Source: Phycisphaerales bacterium AB-hyl4
GTDB lineage: Bacteria > Planctomycetota > Phycisphaerae > Phycisphaerales > Phycisphaeraceae
Direction of reading: 5' to 3'
Length of the DNA: 64,000 bases
Assembly: GCA_041821185.1 (NCBI GenBank)
Contig: JBGUBD010000009.1
Location: forward strand, 95,362 to 159,361
This document shows, one piece after another, positions 62,521-64,000 of the stretch. The translations under genes and the position numbers were made by a program. The notes under the pieces were generated by a model that was given only the letters and a program-made list of their open reading frames with translations, was not told where the DNA came from and did not search any database. Every line of letters begins with the position of its first letter. Within the stretch, counting starts at the first letter, position 1.

Positions 62521-63636
62521 ATGCATACGCCCGAATCCGAGAATGGACGCTTGATCACCACGGTTGCCGCCAGTTCCGTCACGTGGCCGCGCAACAGCGA
62601 GGGCGACGTGGTCGAGCTTGCTGACGGACGACTGCTCCTGATTTATATGGAATTTGGTGACACGGGCAGTGACTTCTCGACCACGCGCATCGTGGCTGTG
62701 GAATCCAGCGATGGCGGCTGCAGTTGGGCACGGCACCGGGTGGTGACCGAAACCGCGCCGGGCGATGTCAATGTGTATTCACCCAACCTCATCCGCGCGT
62801 CGGACGGCGGCATTCTGCTGATTTTCATGCGCCGGCACAGCCGTTCGCCACTTGCCACGACGCAATACATTTGGAAATCGACTGACGAAGGCGAACATTT
62901 TGCGCCCTATGCCGAGATCAGCGGCGACGCGGTTTACAGCCTGTGCAACGCCGTCGTGAAACGCCTGCGAACGGGTCGGCTCGTGTTGCCGGTAGTCACG
63001 GTTCTCCAGGCTATTGAAGGCAAGCCTTTTGCGGGCGCCGTGCTCTACAGCGACGATGACGGCCTGACGTGGCGGGAGGCAGAGCAACGGATTCAGCTTC
63101 CCATGCGTGGCGTAATGGAGCCACACGTCGAGGAATCGAGTGATGGACGCCTGTTGATGGTGATGCGTAGCCAACTTGGTTCGCTGTTCATGTCCGATTC
63201 CGCCGACGGCGGTGTCACCTGGTCAAAGCCGCAGACCACGGGGCTCCGCAGTCCCGAGTCCTGTCCGGAGCTGGCTCGCATTCCCGGGACGGGCGATTTG
63301 CTGATGATCTGGAACAACAGTCCTTACGATCCACAGTTCGCCTCCCACTACGGCAAGCGCAGCCCCCTGACCGCTGCGGTTTCCACCGACGACGGCCGGA
63401 CCTGGTCCCATGTGCACGACATCGAGGACGATCCCACCCGCGCCTTTTCCAACCCCGGCTGCCGGTTCACCGCCGACGGCAGGGCGGTGATCAACTATTG
63501 GACGTGCCCTTACAAGCCCGAGTGGAGCATGCAGGGGATGATCGACTTGCGCGTGGCTGTCATCGACACGGCCTGGTTCTATGAAGGCATCAGCGCAGCA
63601 TTGCGCGGCACGGAGTCGGCCCACTTCCAGCTGTAG
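62521..63636 (+). CDS. BNR-repeat sialidase-like protein (GH33-like fold)
   Basis: A 371-aa protein; GAAGGA lies 6 nt before the ATG. At least five Asp boxes are visible: SSDGGCSW, STDEGEHF, SDDDGLTW, SADGGVTW and STDDGRTW, the six-bladed sialidase/neuraminidase propeller hallmark. The arginine-rich segment FMRRHSRSPLATT and MWNNSPYD-like stretches (MIWNNSPYD) fit the active-site face. No signal peptide is seen, so it may act inside the cell on an imported product. Members of this fold cleave sialic acids or related acids; the precise substrate cannot be set here. Confidence 0.82.
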   Translation: MHTPESENGRLITTVAASSVTWPRNSEGDVVELADGRLLLIYMEFGDTGSDFSTTRIVAVESSDGGCSWARHRVVTETAPGDVNVYSPNLIRASDGGILLIFMRRHSRSPLATTQYIWKSTDEGEHFAPYAEISGDAVYSLCNAVVKRLRTGRLVLPVVTVLQAIEGKPFAGAVLYSDDDGLTWREAEQRIQLPMRGVMEPHVEESSDGRLLMVMRSQLGSLFMSDSADGGVTWSKPQTTGLRSPESCPELARIPGTGDLLMIWNNSPYDPQFASHYGKRSPLTAAVSTDDGRTWSHVHDIEDDPTRAFSNPGCRFTADGRAVINYWTCPYKPEWSMQGMIDLRVAVIDTAWFYEGISAALRGTESAHFQL

Positions 63637-63689
63637 CAGGGATGGGTTTGGCGGGGTGCCAGCCACCCCATTGTGGTGTGATGCACATC

Positions 63690-63833
63690 GCAGCTATGAG
63701 ACTGTCGACCACACGATCGACAACGTGATCTACCAGCCGGAGATGGTGCACATCGGCCACGACGAAGTGTGAGGCCTTGGCACGTGTTCGCGCTGCCTGG
63801 AAAGCGGTAAGGAAGGTGGCGAACTGGTGCTCA
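63690..63833 (+). pseudogene. Decayed fragment of the GH20-like gene
   Basis: These 144 bp align with 47958-48107, inside the TIM barrel of the GH20-like gene. By hand I count 8 substitutions and one 6-bp deletion, about 94 percent identity. The catalytic HIGHDE codons are kept, but the codon after the following GTG becomes TGA, so the fragment cannot be read through. The match ends abruptly on both sides. It is a duplicated remnant or a recombination scar. Confidence 0.85.
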
Positions 63834-63867
63834 CTGACGATTGCACGGTCGTCTGAAGTCTGGCGTG

Positions 63868-64000
63868 TCATCGTAAATCCACTGGGTCGTCCAGCAAATT
63901 TGAAGCAAAGTAGTCATCCAACGCCGCGATCGAGCTGTCGAGCAGCTTGCGAGCATAGCATTCGGCTTGCTCGCCCTGCCGCGCTCCGATCAACTCGGCC
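63868..64000 (-). CDS. C-terminal end of a minus-strand gene, rest outside window
   Basis: The minus frame is open from the right edge to a TGA at 63870-63868, giving 43 or 44 codons (AELIGARQGEQAECYARKLL... ending DDPVDLR). Composition is coding-like and helical, with an acidic C-terminus. No domain can be named from this piece. The length is too short for certainty. Confidence 0.4.
   Translation of the reverse strand, partial: AELIGARQGEQAECYARKLLDSSIAALDDYFASNLLDDPVDLR

Noticed and set aside
63590-63871. 93-aa minus-strand ORF at the right end
   Set aside because: It reads antisense through the sialidase end and the GH20 scrap, so it is a shadow.
1-64000. CRISPR array, tRNA, rRNA, transposase or integrase
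   Set aside because: I saw no regularly spaced repeats with unique spacers, no cloverleaf, and no DDE, serine or tyrosine recombinase motifs. The short palindromes lack transposase genes.

Overview
The window looks like a chromosome segment of a high-GC member of Planctomycetota, most likely class Phycisphaerae. The signs are PEP-CTERM secreted proteins ending in an ARRRRQMA-type tail, prepilins carrying an H-X9-DG motif, many carbohydrate-active and Gfo/Idh/MocA enzymes, and abundant small palindromic repeats between and inside genes. This placement is inferred from gene content; no rRNA or tRNA gene was seen.

Region 1 (1-10.6 kb, minus strand) is a type II secretion / type IV pilus-like operon. 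It runs gspE, gspF, five prepilin-like genes with ATGA-type overlaps or short gaps, and a large GspK-like gene that leaves the window. Region 2 (10.6-16.9 kb, plus strand) starts with a repeat-rich intergenic stretch, followed by a Trk/Ktr potassium uptake pair, a TPP riboswitch with thiC, and a small CPXCG protein. Region 3 (17-22.2 kb, minus strand) has a secreted GH2 enzyme and a sigma-54 activator with a degenerate receiver domain.

Region 4 (22.3-31 kb, plus strand) is an operon of Gfo/Idh oxidoreductase, two DegT-type aminotransferase homologues, an amidohydrolase and an ADP-ribosylglycohydrolase-like protein. A good -24/-12 promoter sits in front of it, next to the divergent sigma-54 activator. 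A GntR regulator and a cysteine-hydrolase-like gene follow. Region 5 (31-39.7 kb, minus strand) has a secreted TIM-barrel glycosidase-like protein, a beta-propeller protein, an 806-aa membrane protein, a remarkable in-frame fusion of a sugar-isomerase TIM barrel to a type IV prepilin, and a Gfo/Idh oxidoreductase. A divergent AraC regulator borders it.

Region 6 (41-49 kb, plus strand) has a second GntR paralogue, three tandem PEP-CTERM proteins partly created by duplication, two prepilins and a secreted GH20-like enzyme. Region 7 (49.4-63.6 kb, plus strand) is a tightly packed set of eleven genes: duplicated-domain amidohydrolase, M55 peptidase, ROK regulator, beta-propeller, two NodB-like proteins, nucleotidyltransferase-like protein, alpha/alpha-toroid protein, Gfo/Idh, transglutaminase-like and sialidase-like. 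It reads as an undescribed glycoconjugate-processing pathway. At the right edge lie a decayed fragment of the GH20 gene and the tail of a minus-strand gene.

The points most worth following are the isomerase-prepilin fusion, the sigma-54 regulon, the palindromes inserted in frame in prepilin genes and thiC, and the 49-63 kb operon.
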